From NCBI GenBank assembly GCA_947629705.1, contig CANREN010000004.1, positions 1-64,000 of the forward strand: a DNA stretch of 64,000 nt, given 5' to 3'. A program made the position numbers and the translations under genes. The notes beneath the pieces were generated by a model, which was given only the letters and a program-made list of their open reading frames with translations, did no database searches and had not been told where the DNA came from. This stretch comes from an uncultured Alistipes sp. (GTDB lineage: Bacteria > Bacteroidota > Bacteroidia > Bacteroidales > Rikenellaceae). Of this stretch, positions 40,841 to 48,717 are shown one piece after another (position 1 is the first letter of the stretch; the number at the start of each line of letters is the position of its first letter).

Positions 40841-42025
40841 ATGCGTTCCTCCATTCTGATTATCTACACGGGCGGCACGATCGGTATGAAGACCGACGCC
40901 GAAACCGGTACGCTCGTACCGTTCGATTTCAGCGGCATCTACGACGAATTTCCCTCGTTGAAGCGGCTCCGGGTCGACATCGAGGTGCTCACGCTGTCGC
41001 CGGTCATCGACTCGTCGAACGTCAGTCCCGACAACTGGCTCGAACTCGCGCGGCTCATCCGCGACAATTACGCCCGTTACGACGGATTCGTCGTCCTGCA
41101 CGGCACCGACACGATGTCCTATACCGCCTCGGCCTTGAGTTTCTTATTGGAAAATTTAAGGAAACCGGTCGTCTTCACCGGCAGCCAGATTCCGATCGGC
41201 GTGCTGCGCACCGACGGGCGCGAAAATCTGATTACGGCCATCGAGATCGCCGGCGCCCGGCGCGACGGACGGCCCGTCGTGCCCGAGGTGTCGCTCTACT
41301 TCCAGAACCGGCTGTTCCGGGCCAACCGCACCACCAAACGGAGCGCCGAAGCGCTGAACGCTTTCCGGTCGTACAATTATCCGCCCTTGGCCGAGGTCGG
41401 CGTCAGCATCTCTTACAATCTGACGGCCATCCGCCAACCCGACGGATTTTCGAACGAATCGGAGATCGCCGCCCCGCCCGACAGCCGGTCGGATCCCATG
41501 CAAATCGCAACAAAGCTCGGCAACAAGTCGGATGCACTTCGTATCGCCACAAAGCTCGGCAACAAGTCGGAGGCACTTCGTATCGCCACAAAGCTCGGCG
41601 ACAATTCGGATGCACTTCGTATCGCCACAAAGCTCGGTAACGGTATTGCCTTAATAAAATTGTTTCCGGGGATCGGGGAACCCGTGCTGCAGGCCATGCT
41701 CGCGGCGCCCGGATTGCGGGCTGTCGTGCTGGAGACCTTCGGTACGGGCAACGCACCGACCTCGGAGTGGTTCATCCGGTTGTTGGAGGAGGCCATCTCC
41801 CGCGGCATCCAGATCGTAAATATCACCCAATGCGGAGGCGGCAGCGTCTCGATGGAGCGCTACGAAACCGGACTGCGGCTTCAGAAGATCGGCGTGCTCT
41901 GCGGCTACGACCTGACGACCGAGGCCGCCGTAACGAAATTGATGTATCTGTTAGGCAAGGAACTGCCGGCGGAATCGCTGCGCGAGGCCATGCGAAAATC
42001 GCTGCGCGGAGAAATTACCGTCTGA
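40841..42025 (+). CDS. ansA: Type I L-asparaginase with an in-frame repeat insertion
   Basis: Cytoplasmic asparaginase, hydrolysing asparagine to aspartate and ammonia. The 394-residue protein has both catalytic threonine motifs: IIYTGGTIGM near the start and LHGTDTMSYTASALSFLLE near residue 87. The C-terminal domain runs from GIALIKLFPGIGEPVLQAML. Between them, where E. coli AnsA (338 aa) has only a short linker, sits a repeat of 13 residues (IATKLGNKSDALR) occurring three times plus a partial fourth, at about residues 222-268. The insertion keeps the frame. It falls near the junction of the two domains, so the enzyme may still fold. Follows tatD by 37 bp. Confidence 0.93.
   Translation: MRSSILIIYTGGTIGMKTDAETGTLVPFDFSGIYDEFPSLKRLRVDIEVLTLSPVIDSSNVSPDNWLELARLIRDNYARYDGFVVLHGTDTMSYTASALSFLLENLRKPVVFTGSQIPIGVLRTDGRENLITAIEIAGARRDGRPVVPEVSLYFQNRLFRANRTTKRSAEALNAFRSYNYPPLAEVGVSISYNLTAIRQPDGFSNESEIAAPPDSRSDPMQIATKLGNKSDALRIATKLGNKSEALRIATKLGDNSDALRIATKLGNGIALIKLFPGIGEPVLQAMLAAPGLRAVVLETFGTGNAPTSEWFIRLLEEAISRGIQIVNITQCGGGSVSMERYETGLRLQKIGVLCGYDLTTEAAVTKLMYLLGKELPAESLREAMRKSLRGEITV
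41504..41644 (+). repeat. 39-bp tandem repeat inside ansA
   Basis: Units at 41504-41542, 41543-41581 and 41582-41620 plus a partial unit 41621-41644, differing at only a few positions. Each encodes IATKLGxxSxALR. I recall similar ATKLGNKSEALR-like strings in other Bacteroidales sequences, which suggests a mobile or amplifying repeat; that memory needs a search. Confidence 0.95.
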
Positions 42026-42029
42026 AACG

Positions 42030-42060
42030 TTGCACAAATCGATTTTTTTTTCTATATTTC
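42030..42060 (+). promoter_or_regulatory. Likely promoter of the exbB operon
   Basis: TTG (42030-42032), 20-base spacer, TATATTTC (42053-42060), one mismatch to TAnnTTTG. Transcription near 42067 would give a leader of about 430 bases before exbB. Confidence 0.45.
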
Positions 42061-42086
42061 GCACTGTTAACGGGCAGATAACGGGT

Positions 42087-42126
42087 GTCTGCAAGGGGTC
42101 CCGACGGAGGTGGTCGGGATGCAGAC
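42087..42126 (+). promoter_or_regulatory. Strong hairpin in the exbB leader
   Basis: Two nested perfect stems: GTCTGCA/TGCAGAC outside and TCCCGAC/GTCGGGA inside. It lies about 20 bases after the presumed transcript start, 370 bases before the gene, with no T run. It could be a 5' stabiliser or part of a regulatory leader. Confidence 0.5.
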
Positions 42127-42330
42127 GATTGGTATACAGTCGATTAGCGGTCGTCGGACGAGCGAATGACGAACGTTTCGGCTCGCCGGTCGAAAACCCG
42201 TAAAAAGACTGTTCGGAACGATAAGACGGTGCTTGTGCCGAAAAAAACGGATTTTTTTCAGCGTTCGAAATGGCCGGGAGGGGCAGTTCCCGAAGCGGCA
42301 GAACGCGAAACGGTGAAAAGGGAAAAAATG

Positions 42331-42483
42331 TTGAATAAGCGATGAGCAGAACCGCAACTCATCTTAATTAAACGGGGGGGGCGAAGGCTTGCTTAATTAG
42401 ACGGTGCAGAACCATAAACTTGCTTAATAATCGGTGGATAGAACCAAAAACTTACTTAATAAAAACTATCAAAAACTAATTTA
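42331..42483 (+). repeat. Five degenerate ~31-bp tandem units just upstream of exbB
   Basis: Units start near 42331, 42363, 42392, 42423 and 42455. The best conserved read CTTAATTAGACGGTGCAGAA and CTTAATAATCGGTGGATAGA, followed by CCA(T/A)AAACTT. The array ends 12 bases before the exbB ATG, so it forms the translation start region. A run of eight G lies at 42374-42381. The motif resembles the TTATTAACYGGTRCGGA repeat seen elsewhere in the window. Confidence 0.75.
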
Positions 42484-42495
42484 TCTAAAACAACT

Positions 42496-43242
42496 ATGAA
42501 AAAATTCTTTTTGATTCTGACGGTTGCCTTGTTGGGTACGGTAGCCGTGTTCGCGCAGGATGCAGCTGTCGCAGCTGAAGAATCCGCTCTGGAAACGGCT
42601 GTCGCCGGCGACAGTATGCACCACGTCTTGATGCAGAAGTTCCTCGAAGGCGGTTGGGGCTGGATGCTTCCCGTGCTGCTCTGCCTGGTGATCGGTCTGG
42701 CCGTAGCCATCGAGCGCATCCTCTATCTGACGCTCTCGACGATCAACACCAAGAAGTTCGTCGCTAAAGTCGAAGATGCGCTGAAGAACGGCGGTATCGA
42801 TGCTGCCAAGGAGGTTTGCCGCAACACCAAAGGCCCGATCGCTTCGATCTACTACCAGGGTCTCGACCGTTACGCACAAGGTCTCGACGCAGTTGAAAAG
42901 GCGGTCGTTTCCTACGGTTCGGTTCAGACGGGCCAGATGGAATCGGGCCTGTCGTGGATCGGCCTGTTCATCGCTCTGTCGCCTATGTTGGGCTTCATGG
43001 GTACCGTTGTCGGTATGATCGGCGCATTCGATGCCATCCAGGCTGCCGGCGATATTAGCCCGACGTTGGTTGCCGGCGGTATCAAAGTCGCCCTGTTGAC
43101 CACCTTGATGGGTCTTATCGCTGCGGTTATTCTTCAGTTGTTCTACAACTATATCGTTTCGAAGATCGACTCGCTCGTGAACGATATGGAGGACGCTTCC
43201 ATCACGCTGATGGACTTCCTGACGGCTTACAACAAGAAATAA
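42496..43242 (+). CDS. exbB: ExbB/TolQ/MotA family proton channel protein
   Basis: Inner-membrane channel subunit that with ExbD energises TonB or Tol-type envelope machines using the proton gradient. The 248-residue protein has an N-terminal hydrophobic stretch (residues 3-18, possibly a signal peptide), a first helix near 55-75 (WMLPVLLCLVIGLAVAIERIL) and the family's paired helices: GLSWIGLFIALSPMLGFMGTVVGMIGAFD and TLVAGGIKVALLTTLMGLIAAVILQLFYNYI. The gene heads the order exbB, small membrane protein, exbD, exbD. Confidence 0.93.
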   Translation: MKKFFLILTVALLGTVAVFAQDAAVAAEESALETAVAGDSMHHVLMQKFLEGGWGWMLPVLLCLVIGLAVAIERILYLTLSTINTKKFVAKVEDALKNGGIDAAKEVCRNTKGPIASIYYQGLDRYAQGLDAVEKAVVSYGSVQTGQMESGLSWIGLFIALSPMLGFMGTVVGMIGAFDAIQAAGDISPTLVAGGIKVALLTTLMGLIAAVILQLFYNYIVSKIDSLVNDMEDASITLMDFLTAYNKK

Positions 43243-43270
43243 TTCCCAGTTAAAAGATCCGTAAATTATC

Positions 43271-43708
43271 ATGAAAAAAATATTGAACATTCTGTTGGGC
43301 GTGCTGCTGGTGATTACGTTCGCGCTTTTGGCGTACGCAATGGCCTCGACACATCCCGAGAACCCCACCGAATACGATACTGCGGTGAGCCTGAATCTGT
43401 GGTGGGGCTACATCCTCTTCGTTGCCGCCATCGCTGCCGCGATCTTGTGTGCGGTCGTGGGGATGATCAAAAATCCGTCGGGTATCAAAGGAACCATTCT
43501 CTCGTTGGTGCTGATCGTCGTCATCGTTGGTGTGGCGTATTTCCTGTCGGCCAGCCATGACGTGCAGATCGTCGACTTGCAGAACAACGGTTACTTCGGA
43601 CACGGCGAAACCGTAATTACCGAAACGAGCATCCTCGTAACCTACGTCGCCATGGCCGTTGCCTTCGTAACGGCGATCGCTACGGAGATCTGGAGCGCGT
43701 TCAAATAA
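43271..43708 (+). CDS. Small membrane protein of the ExbB/ExbD cluster
   Basis: A 145-residue protein with four hydrophobic segments (about 5-23, 44-68, 78-94 and 120-140) separated by short polar loops. I do not recognise a named domain. A protein of this size and topology is regularly found between exbB and exbD in Bacteroidota, so it may be an accessory subunit of the motor; that is inference from position. Spacing to its neighbours is 28 and 15 bp, consistent with one operon. Confidence 0.75.
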   Translation: MKKILNILLGVLLVITFALLAYAMASTHPENPTEYDTAVSLNLWWGYILFVAAIAAAILCAVVGMIKNPSGIKGTILSLVLIVVIVGVAYFLSASHDVQIVDLQNNGYFGHGETVITETSILVTYVAMAVAFVTAIATEIWSAFK

Positions 43709-43723
43709 TCGAAACGAACAACA

Positions 43724-44332
43724 ATGCCAGTAGATAAAAGAAAAGTTCAGGAAATCAACGCCGGTTCCATGGCCGATATAGCGTTCCTGTTGCTGATTTT
43801 CTTCCTCGTGGCCACTACGATGAACGTCGATACCGGTTTGGTGCGCGTGCTGCCGCCGATGCCTCCCGAGAATCAAAAGCAGGAGGACATCAAGGTCAAG
43901 GAGCGCAACCTCTTCCTAGTACTCGTGTCGGGTAGCGGCAACATCATGGTCGGAACCCCCAACAACCAGGAATTTACCGATCTGCACCAGGTCAAAGACC
44001 GGACGAAAGAGTTCATTCTGAACCCGATGGACGACGAGAATCTGCCCGAGAAGACCGCGAAGGAGATCGAGCTCGCCGATGGCTCCAAATGGGTTTATCC
44101 CGAGAGCCAGGGCGTCGTATCGCTCCAGACGACCCTCGAAACGGATTATCAGACCTACATCATGGTGCAGAACGAGCTGACCCGCGCATTCAACGAAGTG
44201 CGCGACGAAGTAGCCATGCAGAAATTCGGTAAAAAGTTCTCGGAATTGGAAAAGGAAGACCGCGACGCCGTGTCGAAAGCCGTTCCTTTGAAGATTTCCG
44301 AGGCAGAACCGCGTAACATTAAGAAGCAGTAA
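43724..44332 (+). CDS. exbD: ExbD/TolR family protein, first copy
   Basis: A 202-residue motor subunit: a short cytoplasmic N-terminus, one transmembrane helix with the proton-relay aspartate in SMADIAFLLLIFFLVATTM (near residue 18), and a large periplasmic domain. It is longer than typical ExbD (about 140 aa), with an extended C-terminal half (ALTRAFNEVRDEVAMQKFG and onward) as in many Bacteroidota first copies. The next ExbD gene begins 5 bp later, and the two may form a heterodimer with ExbB. Confidence 0.93.
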   Translation: MPVDKRKVQEINAGSMADIAFLLLIFFLVATTMNVDTGLVRVLPPMPPENQKQEDIKVKERNLFLVLVSGSGNIMVGTPNNQEFTDLHQVKDRTKEFILNPMDDENLPEKTAKEIELADGSKWVYPESQGVVSLQTTLETDYQTYIMVQNELTRAFNEVRDEVAMQKFGKKFSELEKEDRDAVSKAVPLKISEAEPRNIKKQ

Positions 44333-44337
44333 GGATT

Positions 44338-44808
44338 ATGGCAGTAATGAAAAAGAAGGGCAACAAAGGGTTGCCCCCGATCTCGACAGCATCGCTTCCG
44401 GACGTTATCTTCATGATCCTCTTCTTCTTCATGGTATCGACGACGATGCGCGACCAGGAGTTGCTCGTGCGTTACAAACTGCCCGAAGCAACCGAGGTGC
44501 AGAAACTGGAGAAAAAGTCGTTGGCCAGCTACATCCACATCGGTCAGCCCTCGCTGGCGATGCAGGCGCAGTTCGGTACGGCTCCGAAAATCCAGTTGAA
44601 CGATTCCTACCGGACGACGAAAGACATTCTCGATTTCATCGCTGCCGAGCGCGACAAGTTGAACGAGGCCGACCGTGCTTCGATGACCGTCGTGCTGAAA
44701 GCCGATGCCAATACGAAGATGGGTATCGTTACGGAGGTAAAACAGGAGCTTCGCCGCGCGAACGCCCTGAAAATTTCCTATGCGGCCTCGAAGTCGTTAG
44801 GTTATTGA
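44338..44808 (+). CDS. exbD: ExbD/TolR family protein, second copy
   Basis: A 156-residue motor subunit with one transmembrane helix carrying the conserved aspartate in SLPDVIFMILFFFMVSTTM (near residue 22) and a periplasmic domain ending VKQELRRANALKISYAA. Standard length. Last gene of the exbB cluster; a strong terminator follows at 44832-44867. Confidence 0.93.
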   Translation: MAVMKKKGNKGLPPISTASLPDVIFMILFFFMVSTTMRDQELLVRYKLPEATEVQKLEKKSLASYIHIGQPSLAMQAQFGTAPKIQLNDSYRTTKDILDFIAAERDKLNEADRASMTVVLKADANTKMGIVTEVKQELRRANALKISYAASKSLGY

Positions 44809-44831
44809 TCCTCCGTTCCGGAGTCTATTCC

Positions 44832-44867
44832 AAAAGAGCGCCTGCACACTGTGCAGGCGCTCTTTTT
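44832..44867. terminator. Terminator after the exbB-exbD operon
   Basis: Perfect stem AAAAGAGCGCCTGCAC/GTGCAGGCGCTCTTTT with a 2-base loop, symmetrical enough to act on both strands. Confidence 0.88.
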
Positions 44868-44890
44868 ATTTGGGTAACCGATCCCCTTTT

Positions 44891-45040
44891 GCACCGAATC
44901 GAGTAGGCGGCTGGATTTGCAGCAGAGCCGTCGGCCGCGTCGCTTCCCTCTTCGCCGCGTTGACAAATTTGCCCCCCCCTCCAACTGCGGCCGCCACAGC
45001 AGAAGCGGAACTCGCCAAGGCGGGGGCTCCGGGCGGGACA
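44891..45040 (-). repeat. Dispersed intergenic repeat, copy C (inverted)
   Basis: Begins GCACCGAATCGAGTAGGCGG, the reverse complement of the end of copy E, and ends in CTCGCCAAGGCGGGGGCTCC, the reverse complement of the start of the family. The inside shares TGCTGTGGCGGC and GGCCGCAGTTG with copy B. It contains a run of eight C (44972-44979) and fills the gap between the convergent exbD and recJ genes. Confidence 0.75.
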
Positions 45041-45074
45041 CGCAAAGTCATACGGCCGATGGATCGGCGCTCTG

Positions 45075-46841
45075 TCAGCGGTTCAGCACCGGCTTGAGGT
45101 CTTTCACCCGCAGCTGGGTCGAGACCATGCCGCGATAGTGATTCTCGACGATCTGGTAGCAAACGTCGATGGGCCGCCCCGAACGCACCCATTCGTAGTG
45201 CGCAGGTTGTTGAAACGCGATCGCCGGCATCCGCGTATTGGGTTTCTGACGCTGCATCAGGTCCATCCGCAGATGTTCGCCCTCTGCCCCCACCAACTTC
45301 GCTTCGCCATGGTTGCTCACGCCATAGGTTACGAACACCGGCGCGCCGTTTCCGGGCCCGAACGGCTGGAAGCGATTCAGGTCATGCCGGAAAGTCGGCG
45401 TAATATCCGAAAACAGCAGCTCGCTGTCGATATCCACCTGCGGCACTAACATCTGCGGATCGATATTCTCCTCGACGAAAGCATTGAACCGACGGGTGAA
45501 CTCATCGACGTGCTCCGGCCGCATGGTCAACCCGGCCGCATACATGTGTCCGCCGAAATTTTCCAACAGGTCGGAGCAGGATTCCACCGCCTGATACAGG
45601 TCGAATCCGGGCACGCTGCGGGCCGACCCCGTTACGAATCCGTTGCTCATGGTCAGCACGACCGTCGGACGGTAATAGGTCTCGATCAGACGCGAAGCCA
45701 CGATCCCGACGATTCCCTTCATCCACTTCGGATTGTAAACCACCGTGCTTTTGCGGCTTTTCAGCTCGGGATTGCATTCGATATAGGCGTGCGCCTCCTG
45801 CGTTACCGAGCGGTCGATGGACTTGCGGTCGCGATTGTAGTCGTCGATCACCTGTCCGAAGTGCGCAGCGACCGCCTCGTTGCCCTCGATGAGCAGCTCC
45901 ACGGCAGCATGTCCGCCCGAGGGCGAAGCATTCTCGTCGTTTTCGTCCATGCGCATACGGCCTGCGGCGTTGATGCGCGGCCCGATTTTGAAGACAATGT
46001 CGTCGATGGTGATGTTGTGTTTGTCCAACCCGCAGATTTTGATGATGGACAACAGCCCTTTCGACGGTTCGCGATTGAGCCGCACCAGGCCGTAATGGGC
46101 CAGAATGCGGTTTTCACCCGTGAGCGGCACGATGTCCGACGCGATGCTGACGACCAGCAGGTCGAGCAGCGGTGTAATTTCATCGAACGGCATCCCGTTT
46201 TTCTGGGCATAAGCCTGCACGAGTTTGAAGCCCACACCGCAGCCCGACAATTCGTCGAAAGGGTAGGTGCAATCGACCCGTTTGGGGTCGAGGACGGCTA
46301 CGGCCCGAGGAATCTCCTCGGCCGGCAGATGGTGGTCGCAGATGATGAAATCCACGCCCTTGCTCTTCGCATAGACGACCTTTTCCGTGGCTTTGATGCC
46401 GCAGTCCAAGGCGATGATCAACCCCACGCCCTTATGGGCCGCAAGATCGATTCCTTTGACCGAAATACCGTAACCCTCGGTGTAACGGTCGGGGATGTAA
46501 AACATCAGGTTTTTGTGCCCGATGTGGCGCAGGAATTTATAGACGAGCGCAACGGCCGTACAACCGTCGACATCGTAGTCGCCGTAGACCATGATCTTCT
46601 CCTGGTCGCGGACGGCCCGTCCGATCCGTTCGACCGCCTTGTCCATGTCCTTCATCAGGAAGGGGTCATGCAAGTCGGACAAACGGGGATTAAAAAACTT
46701 CTCCGCCTTCTCCACCGTGTCTATGCCTCTCTGTACGAGTAGGTTGGCCAGAATGGGCGAGATCCGCAGAGCGGCAGCCAATGCAGCTGCCGTCGCGGGG
46801 TCGCCTTGCGCCTTCACTACCCAGCGTTTTTCTATGGGCAT
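45075..46841 (-). CDS. recJ: Single-stranded-DNA-specific exonuclease RecJ
   Basis: 5'-3' single-strand exonuclease of the DHH superfamily, acting in RecF-pathway recombination and repair. The 588-residue protein has the DHH-domain motifs YGDYDVDGCTAVALVYKFL and ICDHHLPAEEIPRA, the CGVGFKLVQAYA helix, GPRINAAGRM, the DHHA1 segment ENFGGHMYAAGLTM and a C-terminal OB fold. Length is normal. The 172-base gap upstream to lipB holds no gene; a clear promoter box was not found. Confidence 0.95.
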   Translation of the reverse strand: MPIEKRWVVKAQGDPATAAALAAALRISPILANLLVQRGIDTVEKAEKFFNPRLSDLHDPFLMKDMDKAVERIGRAVRDQEKIMVYGDYDVDGCTAVALVYKFLRHIGHKNLMFYIPDRYTEGYGISVKGIDLAAHKGVGLIIALDCGIKATEKVVYAKSKGVDFIICDHHLPAEEIPRAVAVLDPKRVDCTYPFDELSGCGVGFKLVQAYAQKNGMPFDEITPLLDLLVVSIASDIVPLTGENRILAHYGLVRLNREPSKGLLSIIKICGLDKHNITIDDIVFKIGPRINAAGRMRMDENDENASPSGGHAAVELLIEGNEAVAAHFGQVIDDYNRDRKSIDRSVTQEAHAYIECNPELKSRKSTVVYNPKWMKGIVGIVASRLIETYYRPTVVLTMSNGFVTGSARSVPGFDLYQAVESCSDLLENFGGHMYAAGLTMRPEHVDEFTRRFNAFVEENIDPQMLVPQVDIDSELLFSDITPTFRHDLNRFQPFGPGNGAPVFVTYGVSNHGEAKLVGAEGEHLRMDLMQRQKPNTRMPAIAFQQPAHYEWVRSGRPIDVCYQIVENHYRGMVSTQLRVKDLKPVLNR

Positions 46842-47013
46842 ACGAACTGTTTTTTATATATTTTATCAATTTCATATTCTTATTCACTGCCCCTTTTGTG
46901 AAAGGGAATTTCTAAATGTTCTAAATGCGGCAGAACCACCTGCTCGCTAACGACGGCCGCAGCCGCTTCCGCCCCTTAATAAAAGGGTCTGAACGCCTGC
47001 CGACAAACCGCCT

Positions 47014-47766
47014 TTATAACCGCTCGACCGAACAGCCCAGCACCTCGCCCAACTCCTCGACGACCGTGCGTTTCACCTCCTCCATCGAAGGCCGGAGCCC
47101 CGTTTCCGAAGCAATCGACGCCACCCCGCGGTCGGTGAATCCGCAAGGATGGATATGCGAAAACCATGCAAGATCGGTCGTAACATTGAGCGCAAAACCG
47201 TGCATGGTTACGAATCGCGACGAGCGTACCCCAATGGCGCATAATTTGCGCGGATGGGCGCTCTGCGTGTCGATCCAGACGCCCGAAGCGCCTTCGACAC
47301 GGCCGGCCCGGATTCCGTAACGGGCGACCGTCCGGATCACGCACTCCTCCAATGCCCCGATATAATCGCGCAGGCCGATGCCGAGCGGTTCCAGATCGAG
47401 GATCGGATAACAAACCAACTGCCCGGGGCCGTGGAACGTAATGTCGCCTCCCCGATCGATATGAAAGAACGTTGCGCCCAACTCGGAAAGTCGTGCCGGA
47501 TCGACCAGCAGATTTTCGGCGCGGCCGCTTTTACCCAACGTGTAAACCGGCGGATGCTCGACCGACAAAACCGTTCCGACCACGCTGTCGGCATCGGCCG
47601 TCTCGTTTGCACTGCCCCCTGCGACCTCCGTCCGCTGCGCATCATCCGCCGCCTGGGCCCGGCGATCGGACCGTTTGCGGGCCAACAGCTCGCCGAACAG
47701 CCGCTGCTGCAATTTCCAGCAATCGGCATAGTCCATTCGACCGAGGTCGCGGCACACGATCTTCAT
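47014..47766 (-). CDS. lipB: Octanoyltransferase LipB
   Basis: Transfers octanoate from acyl carrier protein to lipoyl domains, before sulfur insertion by LipA. The 250-residue protein contains the substrate-pocket motif FHGPGQLVCYPILDL, the active-site lysine in RKLCAIGVRSSRFVTMHGFALN and the catalytic cysteine in HIHPCGFTDRGVASI. An insertion of about 28 polar residues (near 33-60), rich in Asp, Arg and Ala, separates the first helix from EHPPVYTLGKSG. Its ATG overlaps the lipA stop as ATGA, so lipA and lipB are coupled. Confidence 0.95.
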   Translation of the reverse strand: MKIVCRDLGRMDYADCWKLQQRLFGELLARKRSDRRAQAADDAQRTEVAGGSANETADADSVVGTVLSVEHPPVYTLGKSGRAENLLVDPARLSELGATFFHIDRGGDITFHGPGQLVCYPILDLEPLGIGLRDYIGALEECVIRTVARYGIRAGRVEGASGVWIDTQSAHPRKLCAIGVRSSRFVTMHGFALNVTTDLAWFSHIHPCGFTDRGVASIASETGLRPSMEEVKRTVVEELGEVLGCSVERL

Positions 47767-48650
47767 TGCCGCACGTTTTCGACGCATTTCAGGGCCTCCT
47801 CGGCCAAATACGACGACCGCACCAACGGTGCGCTCGCGCAATAGCCGAATCCCATCTCCAGCGCCTGTTGCCGGTAATGTTCGAACTGCTCGGGAGCGAT
47901 GTACGCCGCAACGGGATAATGCTCCAGCGTAGGCCGAAGATACTGTCCGATCGTTACGATCTTCACGCCCGCCCCGCGCAAGTCGCGAAGCGTCTGCAAC
48001 ACCTCCTCGTCGGTTTCGCCCAAACCGACCATCAATCCGCTTTTGGTCGTTGCGCCCTGCTCGGCGAGCAGCCGCAGCGTCGACAGACTGGTGCGGTATT
48101 TCGCACGCGAACGTATTGCGGGCGTCAGCCGTTCGACGGTTTCGATGTTGTGCCCGATGATGTCGGGTTGCGATGCGACGACCGTCGCCAGCAGCTCGGG
48201 GCGCGCATCCAAATCGGGAATAAGGAGCTCGATAGCCGTATCGGGATTGCCGGAGCGGATCGCTTCGACCGTAGCGGCCCAATGGTGCGCACCGCCATCC
48301 GGAAGATCATCCCGCGTAACGGAAGTTACGACGGCATGCTTCAGTTTCATCAGCGCAATGCTTTCGGCCACGCGGCGAGGTTCGTCGGGATCCGGCGGCA
48401 GCGGGTGTCCGGTGCGCGTCGCGCAAAATCTGCATCCCCGTGTGCAGACCTCGCCCAGGATCATGAATGTCGCGGTTCGACGGCTCCAGCATTCGGATTG
48501 ATTCGGGCAACGTCCGCTGCTGCAAATCGTATGCAGGCCGTGTTCTTCGACGATATGCCGCACATCGGCATAGTCGGCGGAGCGGTGAAGCCGGATTTTC
48601 AACCAATCGGGTTTGCGCAGCGCATCTACCTGATCATACAACTTCGGCAT
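47763..48650 (-). CDS. lipA: Lipoyl synthase LipA
   Basis: Radical SAM enzyme inserting two sulfurs into octanoyl-lipoyl domains. The 295-residue protein has both iron-sulfur cluster motifs: the auxiliary cluster cysteines in CSSGRCPNQSEC, the radical SAM cysteines in CTRGCRFC, and the C-terminal RSSY motif. Length is normal. It starts the lipA-lipB pair, with its own promoter at 48679-48709. Target proteins would include GcvH of the glycine cleavage system, whose P-protein is encoded at 14.5-17.4 kb. Confidence 0.97.
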   Translation of the reverse strand: MPKLYDQVDALRKPDWLKIRLHRSADYADVRHIVEEHGLHTICSSGRCPNQSECWSRRTATFMILGEVCTRGCRFCATRTGHPLPPDPDEPRRVAESIALMKLKHAVVTSVTRDDLPDGGAHHWAATVEAIRSGNPDTAIELLIPDLDARPELLATVVASQPDIIGHNIETVERLTPAIRSRAKYRTSLSTLRLLAEQGATTKSGLMVGLGETDEEVLQTLRDLRGAGVKIVTIGQYLRPTLEHYPVAAYIAPEQFEHYRQQALEMGFGYCASAPLVRSSYLAEEALKCVENVRQ

Positions 48651-48678
48651 GAAAGTTCACTAATTTCCCAATTAGCTG

Positions 48679-48709
48679 CAAAAATACGAATAACTATCAA
48701 CATTTCCAA
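48679..48709 (-). promoter_or_regulatory. Promoter of lipA-lipB
   Basis: Minus strand: TTG (48707-48709), 20-base spacer, TATTTTTG (48679-48686), a full match to the consensus, 28 bases before the lipA start. Confidence 0.65.
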
Positions 48710-48717
48710 AAATTCTG

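Noticed and set aside
42067..42357. 96-codon minus-strand frame in the exbB leader
   Set aside because: Low-complexity Arg/Phe/Pro/Cys-rich product antisense to the leader hairpin, with no recognisable domain.
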